From Ottelia alismoides (taxonomy: Eukaryota > Streptophyta > Magnoliopsida > Alismatales > Hydrocharitaceae), in the NCBI GenBank assembly GCA_037367405.1, contig JAZKJV010011400.1, positions 7,810,501 to 7,874,500 of the forward strand: a stretch of 64,000 nt of DNA, written 5' to 3'. This document shows positions 25,301 through 29,825 of the stretch, in pieces. The position numbers and the translations under genes are program-made. Under the pieces are notes generated by a model that saw only the letters and a list, made by a program, of their open reading frames with translations, was not told where the DNA came from and ran no database searches. How positions within the stretch are numbered: position 1 is the first letter of the stretch; each line of letters starts with the position of its first letter.

Positions 25301-27694
25301 AATGCGGGCGGCCGCTTTAGCATCGATTCTATCACCGGCTTGGTAACTGTATCTGGATCGCTTGATCGTGAAACTGTAGCCAGCTACGACATTACCGTGC
25401 GCGCCACCAGTTCCGATGGCTCCTCCGCAACTCGCACCTTTACGATCAGCCTCGGTGATGTTGACGAGTTCGATGTCAGTCCCGTTGATGATGCCCATCC
25501 CGCGGCCAATTCGGTACAAGAAAATGTAGCTCTGGGCAGTACCGTGGGGCTGACAGCTTCAGCATTCGATGGCGATGCGACGCTCAGCGGCATCGCTTAC
25601 TCGCTAGTGGATAACGATGGCGGTCGCTTTGCAATTGACAGTAGCTCTGGCATCGTAACGGTGGCCAGTGCTCTTGATCGAGAGAGCCTGGGCAGTACTC
25701 GGTCCGTGACTGTACGAGCCACTTCGCTGGACGGATCCTATACCGAACGCAGCTTCACTATCTCGATCGTAGATATTGATGAATTCGACGTGACCGCACC
25801 CACCGATAGCGATGTGTCGGCTAGTATCATTGCCGAAAATGCAACCAGTGGCACAGCCGTGGGCATTACTGCGAGCGCCGGCGATGCTGATGCAACCGCC
25901 AACGGGATTACCTATTCGCTGGATGATAGTGCCGGGGGACGATTTACCATCGACAGCTTGACCGGCATAGTCTCAGTAGCCAATAGTGCGCTGCTCGATT
26001 ACGAAGCCAGCACCAGCCACTCCATCACGGTTCGAGCCACCAGTGCGGATGGGTCGTCAGCCATTCAGAACTTTGTTATTCAACTGACTGACGTTAATGA
26101 ATCAGCAATTTCAGCTGTCACTGATGGCAACTTGGCAGCCAATTACACGCTAGAGAATGTGGCCCCGGGAGCGCCAACAGGTGTGACGGCACAAGCCATT
26201 GACAATGACGGTACAGCCACGATCACCTACTCGCTGGACGATGACGCCGGTGGGCGCTTTGCTATCGATCCTAACTCAGGCGTAGTTACTGTGTCCGGTT
26301 CGATTGATCGCGAGACGGCAGCCAGTTACACCATTACAATTCGCGCCACTAGTTCCGATGCCTCCTCCACTGCGATGACCGTCACGATTAATCTCGGCGA
26401 CGTCGATGAGTTTGATGTCACTCTGGTTGATAGCGATGCCACCGCCAATGCGGTCTCCGAGAACAGCGCGGCCGGAACTTGGGTGGGAGTGGACGGGCTG
26501 GGACATGATGCCGATGCCACGCAGAATTCGGTAAGTTATCAGTTGCTTGACAATGCTAATGGTCGCTTCACGATCGATAGTCTCACTGGACAAGTCTATG
26601 TGGCTGCAGGTGCTAACCTGGACTATGAGTCCCGCTCCAGCTACACGATAGTCGTTCAAGCCGTCTCGGCTGACGGCTCCACGGCTCTGCGCAGCTTCAC
26701 GATTGCAGTCTTGAACGTCAACGAGGCGCCCACAGCCAGTGACTGGAATTTCAGTACCAGCAACGTACAAGCGCTGAGTGTCGGCCCTGGAGCGATTGGC
26801 GCTGGCATGGTCGATCCTGAGGCTGACAGGCTGACGGTCAGCTTGGCGCAGGGGCCACGGTATGGAGTGGTTTCGATGGCCGCGGATGGATCGTTTGTGT
26901 ATACGCCGAGCAGTGGTTTTGTCGGTCGCGATTACTTTACATATCAAGTAAATGACGGACAGCTTGCGTCTGCGGCTGCGACTATCACGATTGACGTTTC
27001 GCTGCCACCGGTTCTGATCGATGGAAATAGCGGTACCGGTTCCACTTCGGGCAGCATTAGTGGTGGTGGCAGCAGTGGCAATAGCTCGAGTTCCACTTCG
27101 ACAGACTCGTCTACAAGTTCGTCGGGCAATAATAGCGCAACGCAGCCTGTGGCGGACTCTCAGCCGGCTCCGGCGCAGGCGGTTGGCCAGTTGCAAGCCG
27201 CGGAGGCGGAACGGCAGCAGGAGTTGGCTCACTCGGAAGCACAAAGCCTGACCGCCGCCCAGGGCGTCGCGGCTCATTGGTCTGGCGAGTCGGCAGCGGG
27301 CCAGGCGGTACAAATCGCGTTTACACCTGGCTCGAGTATCTGGAGTCCGCTGGTTGCATCGATCGATGAGTCTCGGTCGCGTGAGGAAAGCGGCGGAGCG
27401 AGGTACGTCACGCGTCGCTGGAACGAGGCGCCACAACTGGCGGGCGAGGAAGCTAACGCACCAACCCAGGAGGTGCGTCAGAACCTGTTCTCGTTCGCTG
27501 AGCCTGCCAAGTGGACGGTCATTAGCACCGGGGTGGTGATCTGGGCCTTTCGGCTGGGGCACGTAATTACCACGTTCGCGTCGACTGCTTCAGCCTGGAT
27601 TCAGTTTGACCCGCTGACGATCATCCAGAATTCCAGCCGGACCGATGAAGAGGACAGCGAGCTGACAATCTTCGAAACCGGCCGCCGTCGGTAG
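4385..27694 (+). CDS. Giant multidomain cell-surface protein (DUF4347, beta-helix, LamG, C-type lectin, VCBS, NPCBM, cadherin-like repeats)
   Basis: 7,769 residues. Approximate order by residue: 58-66 LEDRILYSA, a variant of the planctomycete LEPR-XLL motif; 155-329 DUF4347; 330-840 parallel beta-helix opening with GAGSLRQAI (CSLREA-type); 845-1115 three TYTGNG repeats; 1125-1850 second beta-helix; LamG-like sandwiches near 1870-2090, 2365-2580 and 3130-3340; C-type-lectin-like domains near 2139-2279 and 2789-2936; a DUF642-like domain near 2620-2780; seven delta-60 (GSLDTTFG) repeats 3436-3830; DNRLRE domain 4396-4576; jelly-roll 4980-5150; three VCBS repeats 5240-5635; NPCBM 5640-5785; sixteen cadherin-like repeats 5785-7445; a last Ig-like domain; a Ser/Gly/Thr linker ~7550-7585; a hydrophobic segment ~7709-7742; a charged tail. 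This points to a large adhesin or glycan-binding matrix protein, probably membrane-anchored at its C-terminus. No classical signal peptide is visible. ATG 4385 is chosen as the first in-frame start; ATG 4460 is an alternative. Confidence 0.9.
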   Translation: MNVGFPSANQRPGLARLLELSGYLQMRWNLFAKFRELTQVWREPLPKELGVQLEAAVLEDRILYSATALPIDFDSPAEAPAPISEAEVNAILVLIDAELNANSSVSADSATASSVDPSSAITSSTTEPQLSPVASLDAANVPDADSLSPAAVERLNVAFVDASLDNLSQLIEQLHQSFDSNTNKLEVVLLDQHSSGVQQITDYLAGNENLYSSIQLVTHGSSGQFQVGSDWLNTTSLNDYSQQIVLWQDSLTDDADLLIYGCQVASIPDGQQLAQELADLLEVDVAASLEATGSQNLGGDWDLEFELGMIETARLVEVHSDNQWQGLLATYTVTNVNDSGAGSLRQAIIDANANAGADTINFNVAGAGFHTINLATMLPTITDQVIINAATESDFAGSPLIVLSGGGSLADGFLLGSTSSGSTIRGFIIQGFTDGIAVTDSGSHVFAGNWIGVTTTGNATSNNVQHGINLWNSSNNTIGGTTALDRNVISGTTNIGININGTSTGNQIRGNYIGVGADGSTDVGNRWIGIYSASAGNTIGGSAAGAGNVISGTGTSGGGATGISLASGSNNTTIQGNIIGLNATGTAALANDGHGITIASNSNVIGGTTASERNVISGNNRSGTWINGSSNILRGNYFGVGSNGTTSLGNGWDAITISSGNNNVIGGTGTTDGNILANSGDDGVEVVGTATGNAILRNVIYNNASMAIDLGGNNSDPTINDFNDTDSGSNDLQNFPVLRSASSSGGNTTITGKLNSTANTTYRIEFYSNPYGTAESTGYGEARTYLGFTTVTTDGNGYASFSSVLNGVALGAGSTVTATATVDFGSTFGSTSEFGGNIVANEANLLISGSYVGNGVDNRTISGLGFRSEVIILMSSNGTIMRTTTMAGDMSKIGGAATAVISDAIQSITGDGFTVGTNSYVNTNGVTYHWVAFGAGENLDVGLYTGNGTSQTIGNVGFQAETTFVLGESGSQTVFRTNQNANTLDLSNNGAYAGGITSFGSDSFALGNSVATNQNAVNYHYFAFNDDADYFRTGTYTGNGLDNRNITGVGFESEFVIVKATSTNNFAIGKTESTGYNTDANVAGSSNQLQALQTDGFQVGFDSTVNQNSTSYMYLAWRQNDVPLVVTTTADTSNGTTTSTYNLRANQGADYAISLREAITAANATRNVNGDVDEINFAISGSGVRTITLASTLPYLSDAVKIDAWTQAGWNSSPLIELNGNGASSYGFVLDTTSDGSTIRGFILNRHTHGIFISHADNSTIEGNWIGLNNTGTAASANTGYGILATTSSGLMIGGTNAASRNVISGNGLRGIYLENIDNSFVYGNYVGTNALGTADINGSTSNAAQSGLMLISGSSGNQIGNANLAGARNVFSGNNFYGVEILSSTSQNNTISGNFIGTDATGLSALGNTNGGVSFSGTGTGNLLVGNIISGNSAYGVLVSSGASGTTIQGNYIGVGANGTTIVGNGTTGVHIESSSINTLIGTNADGSNDSAEGNTITGNVDGIVVTGVGSTGTVIAGNFIGTDSTGTMARGNSGDGIRILAGANSTTIGGTSPVRRNIITANGGDGIQIDGESSDSNTIQNNWIGLSADGFTVFGNGGDGIFISGGADNTIIGGVGLGNVIVGARHAGIEIDGASTGTSILGNFIGITSTGTVVHGSGDSGILLENGAASTTIGGVTIGQGNTIVDSGRFSATSQSGVTILASAGASNIIIGNSIYDNRGLGIDLGTSGVTANDNLDSDSGANNLQNTPVLTIATTNGTTVTVSGTLNTVASTAGILIHFYATPATGNVNSRQGRRYLGSTTVSTNASGNATFNNVDLSSAVAAGEVITATTTLSSSTSEFSQGLVANSSSGNSTPTTSQLVGTENGGLTINTSGYSTWLEATDGGALLGGRTQLSFEAQFRALPMAGDAFYAIASYTTATDGDQLFLGAGKAGASEFLYLMINNQLVTINTDVDAIFDGNQRSLAFTWNQTAGAYAIYLDGVLLGSGTGLATGHTFLSGGQFGLGVDLDAGADTWQPGALFQGTFKDVRIFSDVRTAAEIAASYRSELPYNEGNLVANWRFEDLSTEGRTTNTVSNNALQLRSLTNSWSTPDTPSLQLRADENSTTGSIVGQVIGIDVEREQRISALLAADSSLRYNAETHQFYKVINSSGTWSAAQTAANATTLNGIVGQLATITSATENTFLTSLISSNSWLGANDSLVEGTWRWYSGNNPSDQFWQGTSTGFAVNGAYTNFEPGEPNNATTNEDYLRLNTTGTWQDSNDTFTLSSYIVEWNADDVLDATNALTYSITSQTVAGAFTINSDSGVITVANAALLNFEAQTSHTITVRTTDGSGAFVDRSFTISLNNLTEENSAPTDLSSGINLNTDGGNNAYLMTSSGGSIFGGRTALTVELSFAVSTNVSENTLVSYAVPGQDNEILFRVSSSGAIMLTLDQSGGNVTTAAVPQLLDGKQHALAFSWDNTAGDVRIYVDGQLVHTATGIKVGTVLDSGGTLVIGQEQDSINGSFNSSQRFSGTLYDFRVWDRAISDEQIGLNYHQVPGSSETGMVANWRMSGLSGGNTVVDSVSGVNLTVANVAVGGGFTASTPTDGLTVSENATVGTRVGQLIATDVDLSRDIVLDGLFREGPNPGTFVDYSAGQSFGNWTVRSGSVSYHGTESQASPLGGRTVDLNGTTTGGIFQTLSTVAGRQYQVVFAMSGHWGGGDAVKDLRVSADGASQDFSMAQPTGWSTSNMLFTNRSFTFTATDASTVLDFTSLDTAGGSFGPIIGDVRVIEIPAAVSTILSNDATLSYDAGTGKFYRAVNSNVTWSSALTAATSSTLNGVSGGLVTIGSRYENDLVWSLARSINTDVWLGASDVGTEGTWRWYNGSSPSTTFWVGAAAGTLQSGQYANWRTSEPNDTGGNEDYGHMWVVDGTWNDWTPTVTMGYVVEWDASEVLSNYTYTITNNPSGAFTINSHTGEITVSNAAPLNEVATNPTITVQVTDAAGNSYSEVMTISVTSVNDNTPVITSNGGGATASINVAENSTVVTTVTAADADLPSQTLIYSIVGGADAALFSISSTTGALSFITGRNFESPSDVGANNVYDVTIRVDDGTFWDDQTIAVTITNVNEAPTDLYAVPSVTEANVLGYYSFASANNLGRDDAGGTSPITFSETVGQVTGPNGSGALDLSGGAHGNIASMTTGGAMTIATWVRFDTLSANGWERVIDLGQSTSGGIGNIYIGREATTNNLTFTIEKNGIYTHRATANAAIVNGTWMHVAGTVDASGNMTLYINGTVVATQTGVAPDVGTRTNHFIGRSNWAGDGAFDGAIDDLLITNGAMSAAGIATLYQQANNFSLAENSSNGSLVGTFLVTDPDAANTYTYALDDDASGAFAINSTTGQITVNNSSQLNFEGDPTVSLVIRATDQGGLFRHETLTVNLTAINEAPTFAVGPGRNHLALSGMQFGNAIAQQTDGKYVMAGWSDEAGTRDFVVVRYNFDGSLDTTFGGGTGYVVTAVGAGADEAQDVRILSNGKILVQGFSSNSGNDISFVQYNSDGTLDTSFGGGTGKIMSGLVGEDTGYSMAIQSDGKILVAGTNGSDFLLVRFNGNGSLDTSFGTSGRVTTDFSSGSDIARAITILSDGKIVLAGQAFNSSTFSDYAVARYNSDGSLDTTFNSTGRVTVDFGTSTDQAYGLAIQADGKILVNGFTNNGGTTDNGIIRLTTAGALDTSFGGTGRISTAIGSGSDFAFDLKVQSDGKILSSGYASLSGNDFTVVRYNSNGSLDTTYGTGGIAIANFSATTDDRGTKMFLQADGQVVMAGGTTQSGTYDLALARFNPDGSADVTFNASNTLGGTVSYTENGSAVVMDSNVSIFDAELTSNFSGATLTLTRSGGANAQDQFSATGTLSTLTQGGNLVVSGTTIGTVTTNSSGTLLLTFNSNATRTLVESAMRQLAYSNTSDAPPSSVQVNWTFSDGNTGSQGSGGALSTTGSITVNINAVNDAPVLTPYSPSASLLENGATYSSTIASLLGSSVTDVDSGALQGIAISSVTLAGGTLEYSLDGTNWQAVGSVSNTSALLLRSTDQLRFTPSTTTGGTTLISYSAWDHTSGAAGGSANVTATGGTTAFSSATDTFTFNVAAVNDTPTISAPGAALSATEQTSLALHGTGFTLADVDAGSGTMQLTMSVGQGTLTLSAGNSGISVASGNGTSSVIITGTLTQLNSLLAGSTTGTATYFNSSDSPASSTTLVLTVNDQGNTGSDPGLSGDGSSEQASHTHTINLTAVNDAPINSVPGALVTGVNTPLILSGANALQISDIDAASSTLRITLSVTNGTLTLSSTSGLSFTNGDGISDSTIVVTGTLASLNAALDGMQFTPTGGYSGSASISLQTEDLGNTGTGGSLSDTDIAIIQVGGFRFQDGVNGYVGTQDTYVSSSASNTAYGSAASVLVDDPVQQGLIRFDNLFGSGAGQIAYGSTITTATLSIYVTGTDNLDSVNVHRMLTSWTESSTWNTLSSGIQANNVEAAATVSYTIDAGVGGWITITGLTSTVQAWSDGAANHGWALLGNNADNWTFHSSEFSTVALRPYLTVNFTGPQSADIDLDANDSTGASGSGAVRTWTENGGAVAVVDTDATITDADSGNLQSMTVTIANRQDGTDESLAANTAGTSITASYDSSTGVLTLSGSDSLANYQQVLRTITYNNSSEAPSTTVRLITVQASDAYINSNIATATINVVSLNDAPELDSAGTMTFASITENDVNNPGNTVASLIASAGGDRITDVDASALEGIAVTGLISGNGTWQYSTDNGTNWTDVGSVGNGSALLLRSTDLLRFVPNGQNGTAGDVTFRAWDQTSGVAGTKVDTSINGGTSAFSTATESASIVVTSVNDTIGSINDTNAAASTVAENASLGTAVGITAQAMDVDAGDTVTYSLDYSAGGRYAINSVTGQVTVSAALDAENQFSETIVVRATSSDGSSVTQGFVITVTSVNEAPHDIRIPIAVATENFEGGASGWSNTQTVDGGPTLTNYLGGWGNELAGAQVFKDFALSGLQSSVTLSFDMYEVDTWDGEAFKVWIDGVEYSSQSLWLDAYSNFYLGRETELSITQQITTGTSNLSGSATFEDEIRRYTFTINTTSTNIRLGFSSTSDEPGYNEHWGVDNLSIVENRPNLSVAENVASGTVVGSVQGYDVDAGTTLTYSLTDTAGGRFAIHNTTGQITVANGSLLNFEASTSHAISVRTMDQGGLTFDKVVTINLTNVNEAPIATSDAATAVEAGGTSNSTAGTNPTGNVLTNDTDADAGDTKTVIGVAAGSITSASGFVGSTVSGAYGSIVIAADGSYTYSVDNSNATVEALRHSGHTLTDVFTYTLTDAGGLTSTTQITVTIQGANDAPIALADSATAIEAGGIGNGTAGTNPTGNVLSNDTDPDSPANGETKLVTGVATGVQLNATGNVATSVSGQYGSVTIAADGSYTYTVDNSNTTVQALRNSGQSVTDVFTYTLTDAGGATSTTQLTVTIQGSNDAPVAVVDTFTAIEAGGASNSVAVTNPTGNVLTNDTDPDSAPNGETQTVTGVAAGAQASATGNVATSVAGTYGSINIAGDGTYTYTLDNNLASVQALRNTGNTLQDVFTYTITDASGSTSTTQATATIQGANDAPIDVVATRYLSTLTPVASNNTYSGILNDVDHTTNPLILDGVSFARGIGMHAPTSGVSTVDYAIDGATTFKATIGINDYTTGTFGSVIFRVYVDNVLQYTSGTLSSTSAPIDLVLNTSGGGTLRLEVDNAGNGNSSDHAVWFNARLEGGSLGLSAAENSTSGTVVGSVNRIDADWGDNATYTLIDSAGGRFAIDSATGLLTVANGSLLNYEGATSHNVTVRATDTAGATYDKVLTITLTDVDEFNVSTPVDSNPSSNQVAENAATGTLVGVTGLATDADATTSQVTYSLDDNAGGRFSVDANTGVVSVANGSLLNFESASFHSITLRATSADGSFATETFTISLSDINEAPITAITDADATSDRVLENATIGTAVGITASASDPDGSAIVTYSLDDNAGGLFTINASSGVVTVAAAIDREAAASYNITVRATSSDTSFALASYTILIGDVDEFDVGSVTDTNLTANSVLENATIGTSVGITASAFDSDATNHAITYSLTNDDTGRFAIHAATGEVTVAGAINREIDGATRWITVRATSSDGSYTDQIFSIDVLDIDEFDITQPMDSDPAANNISENATNGTIVGITAIASDFDATNSGVTYTLDDNAGGRFAIDATTGVVTVANGSLLDYEAALSHSITVRATSMDGSVATGSFAIMLSDINESSVTQPTDLDAAANFTLENATLGSLVGITAAATDSDGTDTVTYTLDDSAGGRFAIDSNTGIVTVAGTLNREQSSQYDIVIRASSSDGSWSIQTFTIQIGDVDEFDVGPISDFDGATNSVQENASIGTAVGVTATASDSDATTNIITYSLLNDDGSRFAIDANTGVVTLAASLNREVDGPSRLITVRATSTDGSFTDQQFTINLADVDEFDVSTPQDVDDSTNRLDENAANGTLVGITAAAVDSDATANSITFSLDDDAGGRFMIDSVTGVVRVANGSMLNYEAATNHTITVRATSADGSAAVQSFVIQLDDVNESAISALIDSDITADFTLENVTPGSLVGITALANDADGTATITYSLDDSAGGLFTINSSTGIITVAAAIDRESAASYSLIARATSSDSSTTTRAFTITVGDVDEFDVGPISDINLAGNSVSENATVGTLVGITASASDSDATNNAITYSLTDDDGGRFAIHSVTGIVTVAGSLNRETDGSLRTITIRATSADGSYTDQSLTIDLLDVDEFDTSQPVDIDPSVNTVSENAASGTVVGITANSSDADDTTSSITYSLDNDANGRFTIDSITGMVTVADSSRLDFESATSHTITVRATSADGSAAVQDFTINLTDVNESGISPVSDADVAADFVLENSSLGSAVGLTALATDSDGTDSVAYSLDDNAGGRFSIDSITGLVTVSGSLDRETVASYDITVRATSSDGSSATRTFTISLGDVDEFDVSPVDDAHPAANSVQENVALGSTVGLTASAFDGDATLSGIAYSLVDNDGGRFAIDSSSGIVTVASALDRESLGSTRSVTVRATSLDGSYTERSFTISIVDIDEFDVTAPTDSDVSASIIAENATSGTAVGITASAGDADATANGITYSLDDSAGGRFTIDSLTGIVSVANSALLDYEASTSHSITVRATSADGSSAIQNFVIQLTDVNESAISAVTDGNLAANYTLENVAPGAPTGVTAQAIDNDGTATITYSLDDDAGGRFAIDPNSGVVTVSGSIDRETAASYTITIRATSSDASSTAMTVTINLGDVDEFDVTLVDSDATANAVSENSAAGTWVGVDGLGHDADATQNSVSYQLLDNANGRFTIDSLTGQVYVAAGANLDYESRSSYTIVVQAVSADGSTALRSFTIAVLNVNEAPTASDWNFSTSNVQALSVGPGAIGAGMVDPEADRLTVSLAQGPRYGVVSMAADGSFVYTPSSGFVGRDYFTYQVNDGQLASAAATITIDVSLPPVLIDGNSGTGSTSGSISGGGSSGNSSSSTSTDSSTSSSGNNSATQPVADSQPAPAQAVGQLQAAEAERQQELAHSEAQSLTAAQGVAAHWSGESAAGQAVQIAFTPGSSIWSPLVASIDESRSREESGGARYVTRRWNEAPQLAGEEANAPTQEVRQNLFSFAEPAKWTVISTGVVIWAFRLGHVITTFASTASAWIQFDPLTIIQNSSRTDEEDSELTIFETGRRR
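22013..26722 (+). repeat. Five 942-bp higher-order units (three cadherin-like domains each) inside the giant gene
   Basis: Landmark D/N-E-F or N-E-A codons (GAA/GAG) recur at 22013, 22955, 23897, 24839, 25781 and 26723, each exactly 942 bp (314 codons) apart. Each unit has three ~105-residue domains of distinct type: one ending SADGS...LDVNES, one with DRE-A-ASY...GDVDEFDV, one with NRE-DG...RATS-DGSYT. The last domain of unit five is diverged. At DNA level the copies differ at many silent sites, so the expansion is not very recent. Confidence 0.9.
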
Positions 27695-27981
27695 AAGTTG
27701 AGCGGGAAAAATTTTCCTCCAGGTGAACTTGTCACCGGGCATGAATATCCTATAAAAGAGCAACCGCGTTGGCCGAAGGGATAGCCGGCACCAGTGCATG
27801 AGATGGCTATGCCGTTTGTATCGCCCCAACGCGGAAAAAGAACCCCCAGCGTGTGAGACCACCCCTGTGCCCGCGTAAGGTGTCAGGTATACTCTAGACG
27901 CGAGCCAGCCGCAGCGTGAGATCCGAGCGAACGTGAGGGATACCTGCGCGGCCAGGCGAAAAAATTTGCCCCAAACCACCT

Positions 27982-28054
27982 TCCTCTGTAGCTCAGTTGG
28001 TAGAGCAGGCGGCTGTTAACCGCCGGGTCGTAGGTTCGAGTCCTACCGGAGGAG
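27982..28054 (+). tRNA. tRNA-Asn (GTT)
   Basis: Canonical cloverleaf: acceptor TCCTCTG/CGGAGGA (one U-G pair), D arm GCTCAGTTGGTAGAGC, anticodon loop CTGTTAA (anticodon 28015-28017), T loop TTCGAGT, discriminator G, no encoded CCA. It lies alone on the plus strand and looks like a normal chromosomal tRNA, unlike the divergent set at 37.5-42.5 kb. Confidence 0.96.
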
Positions 28055-28090
28055 CCTTAGTTTTTTCTACGGAAGAAACGCCAAAAAGTT

Positions 28091-28127
28091 AACGCCGGAC
28101 GACGAGAGATCGACGCCCGGCGTTTTT
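28091..28127 (+). terminator. Rho-independent terminator after tRNA-Asn
   Basis: AACGCCGG (28091-28098) pairs with CCGGCGTT (28117-28124), with an 18-nt loop and a following T-run, 37 nt after the tRNA. No convincing gene is seen from here to 28317. Confidence 0.8.
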
Positions 28128-28317
28128 CGTTTCTACCCAACGTTTTGGGCCTTTTCCGCGTCCGCGACGCCCGCCCCAAATATCTCGGTTAGGAAAGAGA
28201 GAGCTCGGGCCGCGACAGAAACGCGAGCCGTCCCCTCCGGCACCCCAAATCTCTACTGAGAACTCTCAAGATCTCCGTTTCCAAAGATGGGTTTGATTAA
28301 CACAGCGGTAGCAAATC

Positions 28318-28728
28318 CTAACGGCCAGAAACCTTCTCCAATTTTAGCCCGAAACGTCTGATTCCCCATTCTGTGAGCGATCCGGTCACAATGCCGACCG
28401 AGTAGCAAACGAGATCAGTCCAAAGAAATCCGAACCCCAGAAATAGCCCACCCAGCGTGGTCTGGCGGATCGAGTCGATCCACGGGGCGTGATAGAGCTG
28501 GCTGATCTCGACCAGGAAAGCGAGAGCTAGCGAGATCGCCACCCTCACCCGTACCGGCCGACCAGCCAGTAGCGTGCTGACAAACAGAAACAGCATCAGC
28601 GCCCACAGTGTGTCCCCAGCGTACTCAGCAATAAATGCAGGTAAGTGCGGCCGGAGCATGCGAGATCCAAGGCCGGCAAGCATTACTCCTAATGCGGCGG
28701 CCAAGTAGGTCATTCGTCGAATCATCAT
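28318..28728 (-). CDS. DUF2809 family small integral membrane protein
   Basis: 136 residues with about four hydrophobic segments. It carries the family's signature order: GLGSRMLRPHLPAFI, YAGDTLWALMLFLF, VEISQLYHAPWIDSIRQTTLG and FLWTDLVCYSVGI. DUF2809 proteins are of unknown function and often occur alone. The first two codons are both Met. The DNA base composition is close to that of the flanking chromosome. Confidence 0.88.
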   Translation of the reverse strand: MMIRRMTYLAAALGVMLAGLGSRMLRPHLPAFIAEYAGDTLWALMLFLFVSTLLAGRPVRVRVAISLALAFLVEISQLYHAPWIDSIRQTTLGGLFLGFGFLWTDLVCYSVGIVTGSLTEWGIRRFGLKLEKVSGR

Positions 28729-28824
28729 GACCGAGAGCCGCTGAGACTATGGTTACAATGGAAAACACGGATCATAGGCAGCATCACAAATGATGTTCCA
28801 TTCAGTCCCATGGGAATCTAGGAA

Positions 28825-29289
28825 ATGAAAATTGTACAAGGAGATCTTATCGAGTTAGCCCTGAATGGCGTTTTCGATGTCATTATTCACGGTTGCAACT
28901 GCCAATGCACAATGGGGGCTGGAATAGCTAAGCTGATTCGAGCCAAATTTCCTGAGGCATTTGAGGTCGACCTTCAAACAAAGAAGGGGGATCGAAACAA
29001 GCTCGGCACAATCTCGACTGCCAAGGTGATGCGCAACAATCATGAAATCACCATCATAAATGCTTACACTCAGTTTAATTGGCGAGGTAGCGGAGTATTG
29101 GCAGACTATGAAGCCATTCGAAAGGCTATGCAGAAGATTAAGTCGCTTCACAGCGGTAATCGAATCGGATACCCGATGATCGGCGCTGGATTGGCAGGCG
29201 GCGATTGGGACACCATCGCTCGAATAATCAGCGAAGAACTGGATGGCGAGGATCATACACTAGTCGAATACGTGCCGTCTGGAGTTTGA
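28825..29289 (+). CDS. Macro-domain protein, ADP-ribose-1''-phosphate phosphatase-like
   Basis: 154 residues, a stand-alone macro domain. Visible elements: KIVQGDLIELALNGVFDVIIHGCNCQCTMGAGIAKLI, where the Asn in GCNC and the G-A-G-I loop line the ADP-ribose pocket; NAYTQFNW; YPMIGAGLAGGDWD, the phosphate-binding loop; and a C-terminal VEYVP. The TQ and GAGLAGGDW arrangement resembles Appr-1''-p processing phosphatases (Poa1p type), which hydrolyse ADP-ribose-1''-phosphate, a by-product of tRNA splicing in eukaryotes. AGGA lies just before the ATG. The gene sits at the left edge of the accessory stretch, next to the recombinase cassette. Its role here is not shown. Confidence 0.85.
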   Translation: MKIVQGDLIELALNGVFDVIIHGCNCQCTMGAGIAKLIRAKFPEAFEVDLQTKKGDRNKLGTISTAKVMRNNHEITIINAYTQFNWRGSGVLADYEAIRKAMQKIKSLHSGNRIGYPMIGAGLAGGDWDTIARIISEELDGEDHTLVEYVPSGV

Positions 29290-29583
29290 TTGCGAAGAAT
29301 GCAACAAGTGATTAAATGATAGACAATCTAGTTTCGATAACGATTCTCGCCCGCTGGACTGGCTTCGCTCGCCCATCTCGAAAATGCAATCGTACAAAGA
29401 TCATCGGAATGGAAAATTTTTTTTCTCAGTCCCTTCGTCCACTCGCCTAGTTTGCGTGTAACCCTACAGATAGAGACCCGTTTCTTTCGGTCTCGCTCGA
29501 TACCCGGCTGTTAATCAAATCGACGGACTGTTCGTAGAAACCGGTGATCTCGGGCTTCACATTGCCACTGTTGGGAGATTGCT

Positions 29584-29799
29584 ATGCCGAAGGTCCGCGC
29601 TGTGGATGAGATGAATGAAACCGAATTGCGAGCGGAGCTGGTTTCGCTGCTTGCAGATGGTGTCGTGCGCTACATGCAAAGCGAACAGTTCGCGATCGAA
29701 CACGCAGATCGCGATTTCGATACAGATTTCGAGACAGCTTGCCTTGAGGTTCCTGCCAAACCGGTGCTCTCTGTGACCAATCGAGTTAACGATCGATAG
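29584..29799 (+). CDS. Small acidic protein, first gene of recombinase cassette
   Basis: 71 residues, preceded by GGGAGATTGCT. I do not recognise a domain. It is acidic and probably helical (DEMNETELRAELVSLLADGVVRYMQSE). It lies 26 bp before the DUF2924 gene on the same strand, so I infer co-transcription with the recombinase. The 294-bp stretch before it (29290-29583) holds an 8-nt T-run and a GAGACC/GGTCTC hairpin near 29468-29489 but no gene I can support. Confidence 0.6.
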   Translation: MPKVRAVDEMNETELRAELVSLLADGVVRYMQSEQFAIEHADRDFDTDFETACLEVPAKPVLSVTNRVNDR

Positions 29800-29825
29800 G
29801 GCTTTTTCAAAAAGGAGAGCTTTCA

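Noticed and set aside
26276..27562. 428-codon ORF antisense to the giant gene
   Set aside because: Arg/Ser-rich shadow of a biased repeat region with no start signal or domain.
27695..27981. Possible small RNA upstream of tRNA-Asn
   Set aside because: A few short inverted repeats are present but none is strong, and there is no promoter or terminator to frame an RNA.
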